DNA of 64,000 nucleotides from Mucilaginibacter mali (GCF_013283875.1 NZ_CP054139.1:5952001-6016000); one strand, 5' to 3'. Shown: positions 42,043-51,157, counted from the stretch's first letter. A program made the numbers and translations. Notes: generated from the sequence alone by a model not told the origin.

Positions 42043-42507
42043 ATGAAAAGATTATTATTCACATTAGCATTTGGTAGCTTGCTGACCGGCTGTGGGGATC
42101 ATCACCAAACGGCGCAAAAGATCATCGACAGCCCGGTGATCGGTACGAAAGAAAAAATGGGTGAGAATCAACCATTAGCCCTGGATTACGGGCAAAAATG
42201 GAAGATTGACCAGGCTACGCAAAATAATCTGGTCAACCTGCAAAATACGGTCAGGGCCTTTGATGCTTCGGAAGGTAAGACCATCGAAGATTACCAGGAG
42301 GTCCGGCTCGACCTTGCGGACGGTATTACCAAGATGGTGACGGAATGCCGGATGACCGGCCCGGCCCATGAGGCCCTGCACCATTGGCTAAAAACGTTTA
42401 TGAATGACGTGGCGGCACTAAAGCAGGCGAAAACGCTCACTGAAGCGTCGGACCGGTATAAGACCGCAAAGGATCAGCTGGCACTGCATACTTCCTATTT
42501 TGAATAG
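42043..42507 (+). CDS. Small lipoprotein of unknown function
   Basis: A 154-residue lipoprotein (signal, then lipobox LLTGC with Cys17). The mature part is helical, with a His-rich start (GDHHQTAQ) and an HEALHHW segment in its second half that might bind a metal or haem. It is transcribed divergently from the nos operon behind its own Crp/Fnr-type box, so it is probably made under the same conditions. Confidence 0.65.
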   Translation: MKRLLFTLAFGSLLTGCGDHHQTAQKIIDSPVIGTKEKMGENQPLALDYGQKWKIDQATQNNLVNLQNTVRAFDASEGKTIEDYQEVRLDLADGITKMVTECRMTGPAHEALHHWLKTFMNDVAALKQAKTLTEASDRYKTAKDQLALHTSYFE

Positions 42508-42571
42508 CAAATGTTATACAAACCTGTCAATAATTGGAAACGACCCCGCCGGATGTTCGTAGCGGTTCCGT

Positions 42572-42727
42572 TCATTTCCTGCAATTCTTTTTTTTCAACC
42601 GCTTCTGGATTTGCAGCAGAAAAGCTTCGCGCATCTCATCGATATAAACCGTCGGATTTGGTCGTCCATAAATCCGGTCATAAGTGTCGCAAAAGATCTC
42701 CAGAAAAATGTTAAAACATTTCTCCAT
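42572..42727 (-). CDS. 51-residue unknown protein or fragment
   Basis: ATG at 42727 opens 51 codons with a coding-like composition (MEKCFNIFLEIFCDTYDRI, then PTVYIDEMREAFLLQIQKRL), ending in a Lys-rich tail. Nothing matches on the plus strand here. It may be a small gene or the end of a lost one. Confidence 0.4.
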   Translation of the reverse strand: MEKCFNIFLEIFCDTYDRIYGRPNPTVYIDEMREAFLLQIQKRLKKKNCRK

Positions 42728-42847
42728 AGTTTTTAAAGTACTTCTTTAATTCTTCCTGCCAAAAGCTAGTTGCTTGCCAGCTATAGACAAGTTCGACAAC
42801 GCACATTGGGCTTGCTTACATTCTGAATCCATTGTACGACCACTTTT

Positions 42848-43198
42848 TTGCTAACCGGTCATTTGCGTAGTCTCTTTCAAAGGCCCCTGGATCAATTAGA
42901 TGCCAGCGCCAATTATACGATCTTTTACAGCCCGGATAAGGGAACGACCGTTCAGCGAATCAAATACCAGGATAAATTCGCTTTCGTAGCACAAGTCGAT
43001 GCTGATATCGATATCAGCAAAAAAGTGTTTCTCAATATTGACCTGAAAAAGATTTTCCTGAATACGACAGCGACCGCGGATGCACCGAACCTTACCCCAG
43101 CCAGCGACCCGGAATTAGCCCCTGTCCTACAAAATATTAATGCTGATGTAAAGATCAGGCTCTGGCTGATCGGTATTGATATCGACAGACATTTTTAG
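42848..43198 (+). pseudogene. OmpW-like outer-membrane protein, C-terminal remnant
   Basis: About 100 codons match the C-terminal half of OmpW-family barrels: NYTIFY...IKYQDKFAFVAQVDADIDISKKVFLNIDLKKIFLNT, then INADVKIRLWLIGIDI and a terminal Phe. The signal peptide and the first half of the barrel are missing, and the start region is unrelated, so the gene is truncated at its 5' end. Confidence 0.6.
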
Positions 43199-43260
43199 TG
43201 TGTTGATGTGATGAAAACCCGCCCATTGGCAGCTTTTTTATGAACCGGCAACGACAAATG

Positions 43261-43272
43261 TGATCAGTGTCA
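43261..43272 (+). promoter_or_regulatory. Crp/Fnr-type box upstream of the MacAB-like operon
   Basis: TGAT-CAGT-GTCA. A weak -7 candidate (GACCTTTA, 43318-43325) would put the box at -63.5. Evidence for the promoter itself is modest. Confidence 0.5.
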
Positions 43273-43359
43273 CCTTTTTTGCTGACCGGCGTCGTTCCCC
43301 AGTGTAAGCGCAATCCAGACCTTTACCGCTGATAGGAAGATGTCCTTATATACTCAATT

Positions 43360-44439
43360 ATGCGCAGAATGTTCCCGTATCTACTTTTACTAAGCCTATT
43401 TGCCTGCAAGGACCGGCAGGAAAGGATCCATCCGGTCCTTTCTTCCATCTCCGAATCCGTTTATGCTTCCGGTATTTTAAAAAGTGGAGAACAATACCAG
43501 GCTTTTGCTACGGTCAGCGGCGTGATCCGGAAACGGTTCCTGGAAGTCGGCGATACGGTCAGTAAAGGTGCAGCGATACTATTAATCAGCCGGGAAACAC
43601 AACAGTTAAATAAGGAAAATGCAAAATTGAACGCTGTCTATAACTCGGCAGCAGCAAATCAGGGAAAATTGGAATCCGCCGGTCAGGAAATGGAAACGGC
43701 GCACAACAAAATGCTGAACGATTCTGTCCTGCTGGTTCGTCAGCGATTGCTGTGGCAGCAGGATATTGGCACCAAAGTGCAGCTGGAGGATCGGGAATTG
43801 GCGGCCAAACAAAGCCGGACAGCATGGTATGCAGCAACTGTCAATGTGAAAGATCTTAAACGACAGATCAATTTCACTGCCGCCCAAAGCAGGAATAACC
43901 TGAAGCTGACCCAACAGGTAGAAAAGGAGTTTATCCTGCGGAGCGGTGTTGATGGAAAGGTCTACGCGCTTTACAAGGAGAACGGCGAATCGGTCAATCC
44001 CCAAACGCCACTGGCCTTGCTTGGACATGATGCCGGGTTCCTTTTGGAAATGCAGGTTGACGAATATGATATCGCCCGTGTTGCCTTTGGGCAACGGGTC
44101 CTGGTGACAATGGATAGCTACAAGGGGATGGTATTTGAGGCCCGGGTGATGAAAATTTACCCGGCCATGAACGACCGCAGTAAGACATTTTTAGTAGAGG
44201 CAGCCTTCATCAGGCCACCCGCAAAATTGTTCCCCAATGCGACGCTCGAAGCGAATATTATTATCCGCACCAAAAAGAATGCGCTGCTTATTCCCCGGAC
44301 CTGTTTGGTCAACGATTCTACTGTTTTGATGGCCGATGATAAAACCCGAATCATCAAAACAGGCTTGAGTGATTACAATCAGGTGGAGGTATTATCCGGA
44401 CTGGATCAGCATGATGAGCTCAAAAAACCATTGCCGTGA
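43360..44439 (+). CDS. HlyD/MacA-type periplasmic adaptor lipoprotein
   Basis: A 359-residue membrane-fusion protein: lipobox-like LFAC (Cys16), lipoyl half-motifs (ASGILKSGEQYQAFATVSGVIRKRFLEVGDTV near the N-terminus and SGVDGKVYALYKENGESV in the middle) around a long coiled-coil hairpin (about residues 85-195), then beta-barrel and membrane-proximal domains. It forms an export system with the two genes that follow; its stop overlaps the permease start by four bases. No TolC gene is nearby. Confidence 0.85.
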   Translation: MRRMFPYLLLLSLFACKDRQERIHPVLSSISESVYASGILKSGEQYQAFATVSGVIRKRFLEVGDTVSKGAAILLISRETQQLNKENAKLNAVYNSAAANQGKLESAGQEMETAHNKMLNDSVLLVRQRLLWQQDIGTKVQLEDRELAAKQSRTAWYAATVNVKDLKRQINFTAAQSRNNLKLTQQVEKEFILRSGVDGKVYALYKENGESVNPQTPLALLGHDAGFLLEMQVDEYDIARVAFGQRVLVTMDSYKGMVFEARVMKIYPAMNDRSKTFLVEAAFIRPPAKLFPNATLEANIIIRTKKNALLIPRTCLVNDSTVLMADDKTRIIKTGLSDYNQVEVLSGLDQHDELKKPLP

Positions 44440-45695
44440 GCCTGAAACTGATCACCGAGATCGCCCGCTCCTTATTGCTGGCACGCTGGCGGCAGACCCT
44501 GGTTGCGGCCATCGGCGTGACCTTTAGCATTACCATGTTTATCGCCCTGCTCAGTTTTATGGGTGGACTCAATAAATTGCTGGACGGATTGGTCGTAAAC
44601 CGGACACCGCACATCCGCTTATATAATGATGTGGAGGCGGCAAAACATCAGCCGGTGGAGTTGTCGCCGGAATTCCGGGGTTATCATCATTTTATCAGTT
44701 CAGTCAAACCGGTATCCAAACCGCTGGCAATCCATAACGCACTGCCTGTCATGCATGTATTGGAAAGTGATCCCGGGGTATTAGGCGTTTCGCCCCAGGT
44801 GAGCACTCAGGTGTTTTATAATGTCGGGGCCACTCAGTTGAACGGCCTGGTCAGCGGGATCGATGTACTGCAGGAGAACCGCCTGTTCTCTTTCGGTGAT
44901 TATGTGACCGAAGGCCGGTTTATTGACTTGAAAAATACACCTAACAGCATTTTGCTGGGTAAAGGGGTCGCGATCAAAATGCTGGCGCACATCGGTGATG
45001 TCATCCACATCACCACGGTTACCGGTGAGCAGTTCCCGCTAAAGGTCGCCGGCATATACCAGACCGGCCTGCAGCAGGTCGATGATGAACAAAGCTATGT
45101 GTCCGTGGCAACAGCCCAAAAGATCATGGGGGAATCCAATAATTATATTACGGATATCGAAGTTAAGCTCAAAGACATCAACCAGGCACCCGGGTTGGCA
45201 GCGGCCTACCGGCAGCGCTTTGAAGTGGACGCCATTGATATTCAGACCGCCAATTCCGAATTCGAGACCGGAAACTTTATCCGGACCCTGATCTCTTATT
45301 CCGTTGGGGTCACCTTGCTGATCGTTGCCGGTTTTGGGATCTATAACATTTTAAATATGATGATCTATGAAAAGCTGGACACAATTGCCATCCTAAAAGC
45401 TGTCGGATTTTCGAGCAGGGATGTGAACCGCATTTTCAATGTCATTGCCTTAAGCATCGGATTATTCGGCGGGGTATTTGGTTTATTGCTGGGCTATGGC
45501 CTTTCAGCGATTATCGCCCATATTCCTTTTAATACGACCGCGCTGCCGACGATCAAAACCTATCCGATCGACTTCAACCCAAGGTTTTATCTGATCGGCG
45601 GGGTCTTCTCCATGGTTACCACTTACCTGGCCGGTTATTTCCCATCACGCAAAGCCAGCAGGGTCGATCCGGTCATTATCATCAGGGGGAAATAA
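44436..45695 (+). CDS. FtsX/MacB-type ABC permease
   Basis: A 419-residue permease starting at GTG 44436: one N-terminal helix (LVAAIGVTFSITMFIALLSFM), a large periplasmic domain (about 45-285), then three helices with the FtsX block LKAVGFSSRDVNRIF. This is the four-helix MacB/DevC layout. It lies between the adaptor and ATPase genes. The substrate is unknown; antibiotic, lipid or peptide export are possible. Confidence 0.85.
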   Translation: MSLKLITEIARSLLLARWRQTLVAAIGVTFSITMFIALLSFMGGLNKLLDGLVVNRTPHIRLYNDVEAAKHQPVELSPEFRGYHHFISSVKPVSKPLAIHNALPVMHVLESDPGVLGVSPQVSTQVFYNVGATQLNGLVSGIDVLQENRLFSFGDYVTEGRFIDLKNTPNSILLGKGVAIKMLAHIGDVIHITTVTGEQFPLKVAGIYQTGLQQVDDEQSYVSVATAQKIMGESNNYITDIEVKLKDINQAPGLAAAYRQRFEVDAIDIQTANSEFETGNFIRTLISYSVGVTLLIVAGFGIYNILNMMIYEKLDTIAILKAVGFSSRDVNRIFNVIALSIGLFGGVFGLLLGYGLSAIIAHIPFNTTALPTIKTYPIDFNPRFYLIGGVFSMVTTYLAGYFPSRKASRVDPVIIIRGK

Positions 45696-45696
45696 A

Positions 45697-46383
45697 ATGA
45701 ACAATACACTTTTACAGGCCAGCGCTATTTCTAAATCCTTTCACGATCCGCAAACCATACAGATCCTGAAGGAGGTCAGTTTTTCACTGGACCGTGGGGA
45801 GTTCGTCTCCATTATCGGAAAATCCGGCTGCGGAAAATCAACACTGCTTTATATTCTTTCGACCATGGATACGGATTACGAAGGCGGGTTAAAGATCGAA
45901 GGCCGTGAAATGAAAGGACGCGACGAACAGGAACTGGCGGAAGTCCGTAATGAAAAGATTGGCTTCGTATTCCAGTTCCATTACCTGCTGAATGAATTTA
46001 CTGTACTGCGAAACGTCATGCTGCCGGGGCTTAAACTGGGTAAATTATCCCCCCAGGAGGTGGAACACCGTGCTATAGAAAAACTGAAGATATTAGGTAT
46101 CGCAGAAGAAGCCTTAAAAAGCCCTAACCAGCTTTCCGGCGGTCAAAAGCAAAGGGTGGCCATCGCCCGGGCACTCATTAACGACCCGGTGATCATCATG
46201 GGGGATGAGCCGACCGGGAACCTGGATAAAAAAAATACAGAGATTGTTTTTGATATTTTCCGGGAACTGGCCGAAAGCTATCATCAGACTTTGCTGGTGG
46301 TTACTCATGATAACGCCTTTGCTGAGCGTACGCACCGCATCATTACAATGGAAGACGGCATGATCCTTTCGCCCTTAGGCTAA
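45697..46383 (+). CDS. MacB/LolD-type ABC ATPase
   Basis: A 228-residue ATPase: Walker A GKSGCGKST (about 41-49), Q-loop FQFHYLLNEFT, signature LSGGQKQRVAIARAL, Walker B VIIMGDEPTGNLD and H-loop VVTHD. It completes the exporter operon with 1 bp spacing from the permease and overlaps the convergent USP gene by nine bases. Confidence 0.9.
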   Translation: MNNTLLQASAISKSFHDPQTIQILKEVSFSLDRGEFVSIIGKSGCGKSTLLYILSTMDTDYEGGLKIEGREMKGRDEQELAEVRNEKIGFVFQFHYLLNEFTVLRNVMLPGLKLGKLSPQEVEHRAIEKLKILGIAEEALKSPNQLSGGQKQRVAIARALINDPVIIMGDEPTGNLDKKNTEIVFDIFRELAESYHQTLLVVTHDNAFAERTHRIITMEDGMILSPLG

Positions 46384-47244
46384 GCAGGCAGGGATGACCA
46401 GCAGCGGGATGCCGCTGGTACCGGCTACTTTCTTTGTAGTACTGCCTTTAAATAACCTTTTGATCATTCCCAGGTTATGATGCACCATGGTCAGCAGATC
46501 CGCTTTTTCTTCAGTACAAAACCGTAATAGGACATTATCCACGTGATCCCCTTTAATTACCTTGCATTTGACATCGATGTTCCCGGCCATATGACTCAGA
46601 TCGGACATCATTTGCTGCTCCTCTTTTGCCCAGGCACTGCCATGATCATCTTCATTAAGCACCGTTGTTACCAACAGTTCTGCCCCGGTTTTTACAGTAA
46701 GTTTTTTCAGTACCCGCAGGGCGGCAATATCCTGCTCCGGGAATTCCATGTCAGTGGCAAAAACTAGTTTTTTTAAATGCGGCATCGGGCTTTCCAGCGG
46801 GACCAGTAACAAGGGGTGCCGGGCGGTATCGATCAACGTGCGCATCTTGTTGCCAAAAAACAATTCAACAAAACCGCTCTCACTATGTGTTCCGGCGACA
46901 ACCAACGAGATAGCCCCGGTATTATCCAGGTCTGTTAGAACTGTGGCAACATCGCCTGCAGTACTTGCCGTACTTATCCTGGACTTATTGGCTGCGAGTA
47001 GCGCAGGCCATTCTTCCTCCAATTGTTGCCGTAATAGTTGTAAGGTTCCGGTGCTTTCCTGCTCCAGCAGATTAAATTCTTCCGTCGGCCAGCCGATCGA
47101 ATAAGCGCCCGGAAAGGAGGCAGGCTCCAGATAAACATTACATAATAAAAGGGTAGCCCCGGTTTGTGCGGCCAGTGCAGCGGCATAATGACAGGCGTGA
47201 TTGCCGTGCGGGGAAAAATCAGTTAGGGCGATGATCGTTTTCAT
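46375..47244 (-). CDS. Universal stress protein, tandem two-domain
   Basis: A 289-residue protein made of two USP domains. The N-terminal one starts MKTIIALTDFSPHG and has VVAGTHSESG; the C-terminal one starts LKKLVFATDMEFPEQD and ends KVAGTSGIPLLVIPA. The ATP-binding G-x2-G-x9-G motif is present in the first domain (GTHSESGFVELFFGNK) and degenerate in the second. Such proteins help Bacteroidetes and other bacteria survive without oxygen or under starvation. A Crp/Fnr-type box lies at -41.5. Confidence 0.88.
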   Translation of the reverse strand: MKTIIALTDFSPHGNHACHYAAALAAQTGATLLLCNVYLEPASFPGAYSIGWPTEEFNLLEQESTGTLQLLRQQLEEEWPALLAANKSRISTASTAGDVATVLTDLDNTGAISLVVAGTHSESGFVELFFGNKMRTLIDTARHPLLLVPLESPMPHLKKLVFATDMEFPEQDIAALRVLKKLTVKTGAELLVTTVLNEDDHGSAWAKEEQQMMSDLSHMAGNIDVKCKVIKGDHVDNVLLRFCTEEKADLLTMVHHNLGMIKRLFKGSTTKKVAGTSGIPLLVIPACLA

Positions 47245-47298
47245 ATAAACTACATTGATTTACAGGATAAAGGTTGCCAAATTAGCTTTGCCGGAGAA

Positions 47299-47310
47299 TG
47301 ACCACGATCA
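47299..47310. promoter_or_regulatory. Crp/Fnr-type box shared by a USP gene and an Nramp-like gene
   Basis: TGAC-CACG-ATCA. Leftward, -7 candidate AACCTTTA (minus strand, 47275-47268) gives -41.5 for the USP gene. Rightward, TATTTTAG (47356-47363) gives -63.5 for the transporter. Both -7 elements are imperfect, but the spacings match the other boxes. Confidence 0.6.
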
Positions 47311-47377
47311 TGTATTTTCCTGATCCCCATCCTGAATCCGGCTTAAAACCTGCCTTATTTTAGTGCCTGAAAAAATA

Positions 47378-48673
47378 ATGATGAACAGTTTCCTGAAAAC
47401 CAAAAACAGTTTGAAGGGATACCTGCGTATCCTGGGACCGGGTCTAATCACTGGCGCCGCTGACGATGACCCTTCAGGAATAGCGACCTATTCCCAGACC
47501 GGGGCACAGTTCGGCTATCGCCAGTTATGGACCGCCTTATATATGCTGCCATTTATGATCGCCGTCCAGGAGGCCTGTGCACGCATCGGCCTGGTAACCG
47601 GGAAAGGACTGGCCGCTGTAGTCCGGGATAATTACAGTAAAAAAATGTTGACGGCCGTTCTGCTGCTGGTGCTGACGGCTAATATTATCAATATAGGCGC
47701 CGACATTGGCGCCATGGCAGAAGCCGCACGGCTGATCATCCCGGTTCCCTTTTCTGCTCTAGCGGTCACCTTCGCTGTTATCACCTTGATCTTAGAGGTA
47801 TTAACCACTTACCATACCTATGCCCGGTTCCTGAAATGGCTGGCTATATCCCTGCTGGCCTACCCGCTGACCTTATTTATTATCCATCAGCCTTGGCAGC
47901 AGATTTTAAAGGCTACGGTAACTCCCCACCTGGAATTCAGCTTTGCTTTTCTGTTTATTATTACCGGCGTGATCGGAACGACCATTTCACCTTATATGTT
48001 CTTTTGGGAAGCTTCACAGGAAGTGGAGGAAACCAGAGCGCGGTCAATAAAAGATAACTTAAAACCAACAGAAAGTAAACGCATTATTACGAGGATGCGG
48101 CTTGATAATGCCTCGGGAATGGTCATTTCTGAATTCGCGACCTGGAGCATCATCGTCGTGGCAGCGACAGTTCTGCACCAAAGCGGGGTTACCAATCTTC
48201 GTTCCGCGGCTGACGCGGCCCGGGCGCTTGAACCGCTTGTGCATAGTTTTCCCCATGCCGGTATTTTGGCGCGGTTGATTTTCGCCTTCGGTATTATTGG
48301 GCTGGGGCTGTTAGCGGTACCGGTACTTTCCGGCTCCGCGGCTTACGCAGTTTGCGAAGCTTTCCGGTGGACCTCAGGGCTCGATATGAAATGGTACCGG
48401 GCGAAAGCTTTCTATACTGTGATCTGCTTTGCTACCCTGATCGGACTCGGCATTAATTTCGTGGGGATCGACCCGGTAAAAGCCCTGGTATTCGCGGCGG
48501 TAATGAACGGGATCTCGGCGGTGCCCTTGCTGCTGCTGATCATCCGGATCGGTAGCAATGCCCGCATAATGGGAGATTTTAAAAATGGCCGGCTTTCCAA
48601 TGCCCTGCTCTGGCTGACCTTTCTGGCGATGGGCGGCGCGGCCATTGCGCTGATCTATACTTTGCTTAAATAA
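47378..48673 (+). CDS. Nramp-family divalent metal transporter (variant metal site)
   Basis: A 431-residue protein with eleven transmembrane helices. TM1 carries GAADDDPSGIATYSQ, where canonical Nramp/MntH proteins have DPGN; here Asp31 and Pro32 are kept but the Asn is replaced. In TM6 the usual MPH is replaced (TTISPYMFFWEASQE). It therefore belongs to an Nramp-related subgroup whose metal preference is not clear and may include Mg2+ or Mn2+. Two adjacent ATGs at 47378 and 47381 are possible starts; a GTG at 47363 is less likely. Confidence 0.8.
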   Translation: MMNSFLKTKNSLKGYLRILGPGLITGAADDDPSGIATYSQTGAQFGYRQLWTALYMLPFMIAVQEACARIGLVTGKGLAAVVRDNYSKKMLTAVLLLVLTANIINIGADIGAMAEAARLIIPVPFSALAVTFAVITLILEVLTTYHTYARFLKWLAISLLAYPLTLFIIHQPWQQILKATVTPHLEFSFAFLFIITGVIGTTISPYMFFWEASQEVEETRARSIKDNLKPTESKRIITRMRLDNASGMVISEFATWSIIVVAATVLHQSGVTNLRSAADAARALEPLVHSFPHAGILARLIFAFGIIGLGLLAVPVLSGSAAYAVCEAFRWTSGLDMKWYRAKAFYTVICFATLIGLGINFVGIDPVKALVFAAVMNGISAVPLLLLIIRIGSNARIMGDFKNGRLSNALLWLTFLAMGGAAIALIYTLLK

Positions 48674-48679
48674 TGGGGA

Positions 48680-49024
48680 TCAACGGGAAATACGTGGCCG
48701 CTTCTGTTTGATATCGACGGTAGCGGATCGCTTGTTTTTATTGCGCTGATCGACGGTTTTTACACAAGGCTGTGGTGGTGTTTTTTCAGTGGCATAATTG
48801 ACCGTCAGTTCCCGGTCTCCCCAGACAGTCCCATTTAGTTCCCTGATTGCCGCTTGTGCGGATAGACTATCTTCTACTTCCAGAAAGGCAAAACCCTTAC
48901 ATTTCCTGGTTATCTTGTCAATAACGATCTTGATCGTAACTACCTTGCCGAATGGGTCGAAAAGCTGTACGATCTCCAGTTCCGAAGCCTCGGCAGGAAA
49001 ACCGCTAACAAAGAGTTTGACCAT
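48680..49024 (-). CDS. RRM-type RNA-binding protein
   Basis: The 114-residue protein has one RNA-recognition motif: RNP2 LFVSGF (4-9) and RNP1 KGFAFLEV (43-50), followed by a basic, Lys/Arg-rich tail of about 30 residues ending RISR. Bacteroidetes encode several such proteins, thought to act as RNA chaperones or regulators. A Crp/Fnr-type box about 40 bp upstream of the inferred start suggests it is induced with the rest of the island. Confidence 0.88.
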   Translation of the reverse strand: MVKLFVSGFPAEASELEIVQLFDPFGKVVTIKIVIDKITRKCKGFAFLEVEDSLSAQAAIRELNGTVWGDRELTVNYATEKTPPQPCVKTVDQRNKNKRSATVDIKQKRPRISR

Positions 49025-49050
49025 GGTTAATAATTTAAGAATTCATGGAG

Positions 49051-49092
49051 CAAAATTATAAAAATTGCCGGTTTAAAACCTGACCAGCATCA
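49051..49092 (-). promoter_or_regulatory. Promoter of the RRM gene with Crp/Fnr-type box
   Basis: -7 element TAATTTTG on the minus strand (49058-49051, exact consensus) and box TGAC-CAGC-ATCA at 49081-49092, position about -40.5. Confidence 0.65.
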
Positions 49093-49102
49093 AACGGCGT
49101 CA

Positions 49103-49146
49103 TGACCGCCATCATGTTTTGAATTAAGGATTTGCCTTTATTTTAC
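49103..49146 (+). promoter_or_regulatory. Promoter of the frameshifted USP gene with Crp/Fnr-type box
   Basis: Box TGAC-CGCC-ATCA at 49103-49114 and -7 candidate TATTTTAC at 49139-49146, position about -42. Its centre is 22 bp from the divergent RRM box, as in the nos/lipoprotein pair. Confidence 0.6.
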
Positions 49147-49171
49147 TTCCCGAAAATCAATTTAAAAAACC

Positions 49172-50045
49172 ATGAAAAAGATCCTTGTCCTGACCGATCT
49201 CGGGCCGACAGCGGCCCATGCCGCCTCCGCTGCGTTGCCACTATGTTGTGCTTTGCATACCAACCTGCTCCTGCTGCATACCTGGACCCCGCAGCCTGTG
49301 CTGGAAGAATATCCCAATAACTTCCTGGGGAATTGATAACCTTATTTATGGTGAGCAATCTAAAGGGCAGCTGGAAGGTTTAAAAGAAAACCTGCAGGAA
49401 GAACTGGCGACTCTGCCAACACAGGAAAGGTTGCCTTCCGTAGAATGGCGCCATGAAGACGGATCGCTTGCAGATTGCGTGCGCTTGCAACTGCACCACA
49501 AAGACATAGAACTGGTGGTGATGGGAAGCCGTACAGGGAGCAAACTCGACCGCCTTCTTTTGGGCAGCGATACCCGGGCGGTGATCAATCACAGCAACCG
49601 CCCAGTATTGGTCTTTCCTGAACGTACTAAGATAAGCCCTTTAAAAAAGGTCACATTTGCCAGCGACCTGAATGATGGCGACCTGCGGGCGGTCCACTAC
49701 CTCACCAGGATCGGGCGGCTGATCGGTTTTGAACTGGAAATCATCCACGTCGTTCTTTACGGTTCGCAGGAAGACGATGCAGCTTCTCGCCAGGAGGAAT
49801 TTAAAAAGCAGGTTGACAAATTTCGATACCCAAACATCAATTACCATAATATTTATGGCCGGGATATTACTGAAAGGTTAAGCCGTCATTGCCAGGAGAA
49901 TAACTCGGACCTGCTGGCGCTTTGCCATGATCAGCACAGTTTCTGGAACCGGCTTTTCAAAGGCAGCCAGAGTGTTAAACTCCTAAAAAAACAGGAGCTC
50001 CCCGTCCTGGTCATCCCGGCAAACCTTGAAACCGGCGGACTTTAA
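49172..50045 (+). pseudogene. Universal stress protein with a frameshift near its N-terminus
   Basis: The gene starts at ATG 49172 (MKKILVLTDLGPTAAHAA...LLLLHTWTPQPVLEEYPNN) and hits a stop at 49334-49336. The remaining 240 residues continue in the +1 frame from about IDNLIYGEQSKG, through VVMGSRTGSKLDRLLLGSDTRAVI (ATP-binding motif) and a second USP domain, to 50045. The shift falls in or near a GGGG run around 49327-49331. It may be a sequencing error, since both halves and the promoter look intact. Confidence 0.75.
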
Positions 50046-50110
50046 AAGAGTCGTAAAAAAAGCCGGCGACGAACAACTGGCTGCTTTGGATTGATGGCTG
50101 CCCCTAAAAT

Positions 50111-50995
50111 TTACAGTGTAGCACCATATCCAGGAGGGAAAACCAGCAGCGGCAGGTCGATATGTTTGGCCAGCTGCTGCGTATGGCTTCCGGCAAATAG
50201 TCGGTGAAGCACGCCGTAATGCTGATGAACCATAGCCACCAGGTCCGTCTGACTATGTTCATAGATCCAGTCAAGTCCATGATCCACATCCATACTTTTA
50301 ATATGGTGATAATGAATATCCGCGCAGCTTACACGGGCGCAGAGTTCCGACATAAATACATCGGCCCTGAATTTATCTTCCCCCTCTTCGAATTTCTCAT
50401 CGGAAACATGGCAGATATCGATCTCTGCCTGAAAGACCTTAGCCAGGCCGGCTAATGAATGCAGTACGGGGATATCGCCTTTGTCCAAGCTGGTAGCGAA
50501 CGCGATCCGCCGGATGGGACGGAAAATAAAATCCTGGGGAACCAGCAAGACCGGGTAAGTGGCCTTATTCACGACATCTTTGGTATGGCTGCCGATAAAA
50601 AAACGTTCCAGGTTACCGGCACCGGATAAACCCATAACGACCATGGCTACCGGCTGGCCCTCCATGATTTTTTCCAAAACTTCGGGCAATTCCCCGGCTT
50701 CGGATATACAGGTCAGCGGCGGACTGAATAGTTCCGGGAAGATCTGCCCGAGTTCATGCCGTTTTTCTGCCAGCTTTTCGGCTTCGGCCTTTAGCTGATC
50801 AGCTACTTCACGTTTTATAGTACCATCGTCGACAATTCGCCATGCCAATTGTGCGGCGCCGGTGGCATGCATGGGGCTTAGCCAGGAATGGCACAAGATA
50901 AGGCCATGATTTAGTTCTTGCGCTAAATGCAATGCGTACCGGCCGGCATTATGAGCGGCCGGGGAAAAGTCAGTGGGTATCAGGAGCTTTTTCAT
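50111..50995 (-). CDS. Universal stress protein, tandem two-domain
   Basis: A 294-residue two-domain USP: MKKLLIPTDFSPAAHNAGRYAL, then VVMGLSGAGNLERFFIGSHTKDVV (G-x2-G-x9-G type ATP site), then the second domain with IRRIAFATSLDKGD and a VHQHYGVLHRLFAGSHTQQLAKH end. It converges on the frameshifted USP gene and is divergent from the PNPOx gene. Confidence 0.88.
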   Translation of the reverse strand: MKKLLIPTDFSPAAHNAGRYALHLAQELNHGLILCHSWLSPMHATGAAQLAWRIVDDGTIKREVADQLKAEAEKLAEKRHELGQIFPELFSPPLTCISEAGELPEVLEKIMEGQPVAMVVMGLSGAGNLERFFIGSHTKDVVNKATYPVLLVPQDFIFRPIRRIAFATSLDKGDIPVLHSLAGLAKVFQAEIDICHVSDEKFEEGEDKFRADVFMSELCARVSCADIHYHHIKSMDVDHGLDWIYEHSQTDLVAMVHQHYGVLHRLFAGSHTQQLAKHIDLPLLVFPPGYGATL

Positions 50996-51074
50996 ATGAT
51001 TCCTCTTGATTTATTAGACGTAAATTTCGGGACCTTTCAAACCTTAAGCAATGATGACAGATAGCGAACAGACA

Positions 51075-51139
51075 TGATGAAACTCACATTTCGTTCCGCT
51101 TCCGGTCATTTTTTTTGGGTACCCCGCAGCTTATGTTTG
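51075..51139 (+). promoter_or_regulatory. Promoter of the PNPOx-like gene with Crp/Fnr-type box
   Basis: Box TGAT-GAAA-CTCA at 51075-51086 (one mismatch) and exact -7 element TATGTTTG at 51132-51139, giving the -63.5 position. Homology of the protein starts downstream at 51158, so the longer reading frame from 51074 is not coding at its beginning. Confidence 0.55.
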
Positions 51140-51157
51140 CCATTCAAATTCGAAACT

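Noticed and set aside
42511..42714. 67-codon plus-strand frame
   Set aside because: The minus-strand 51-codon ORF has better coding character, and the plus frame has no pattern.
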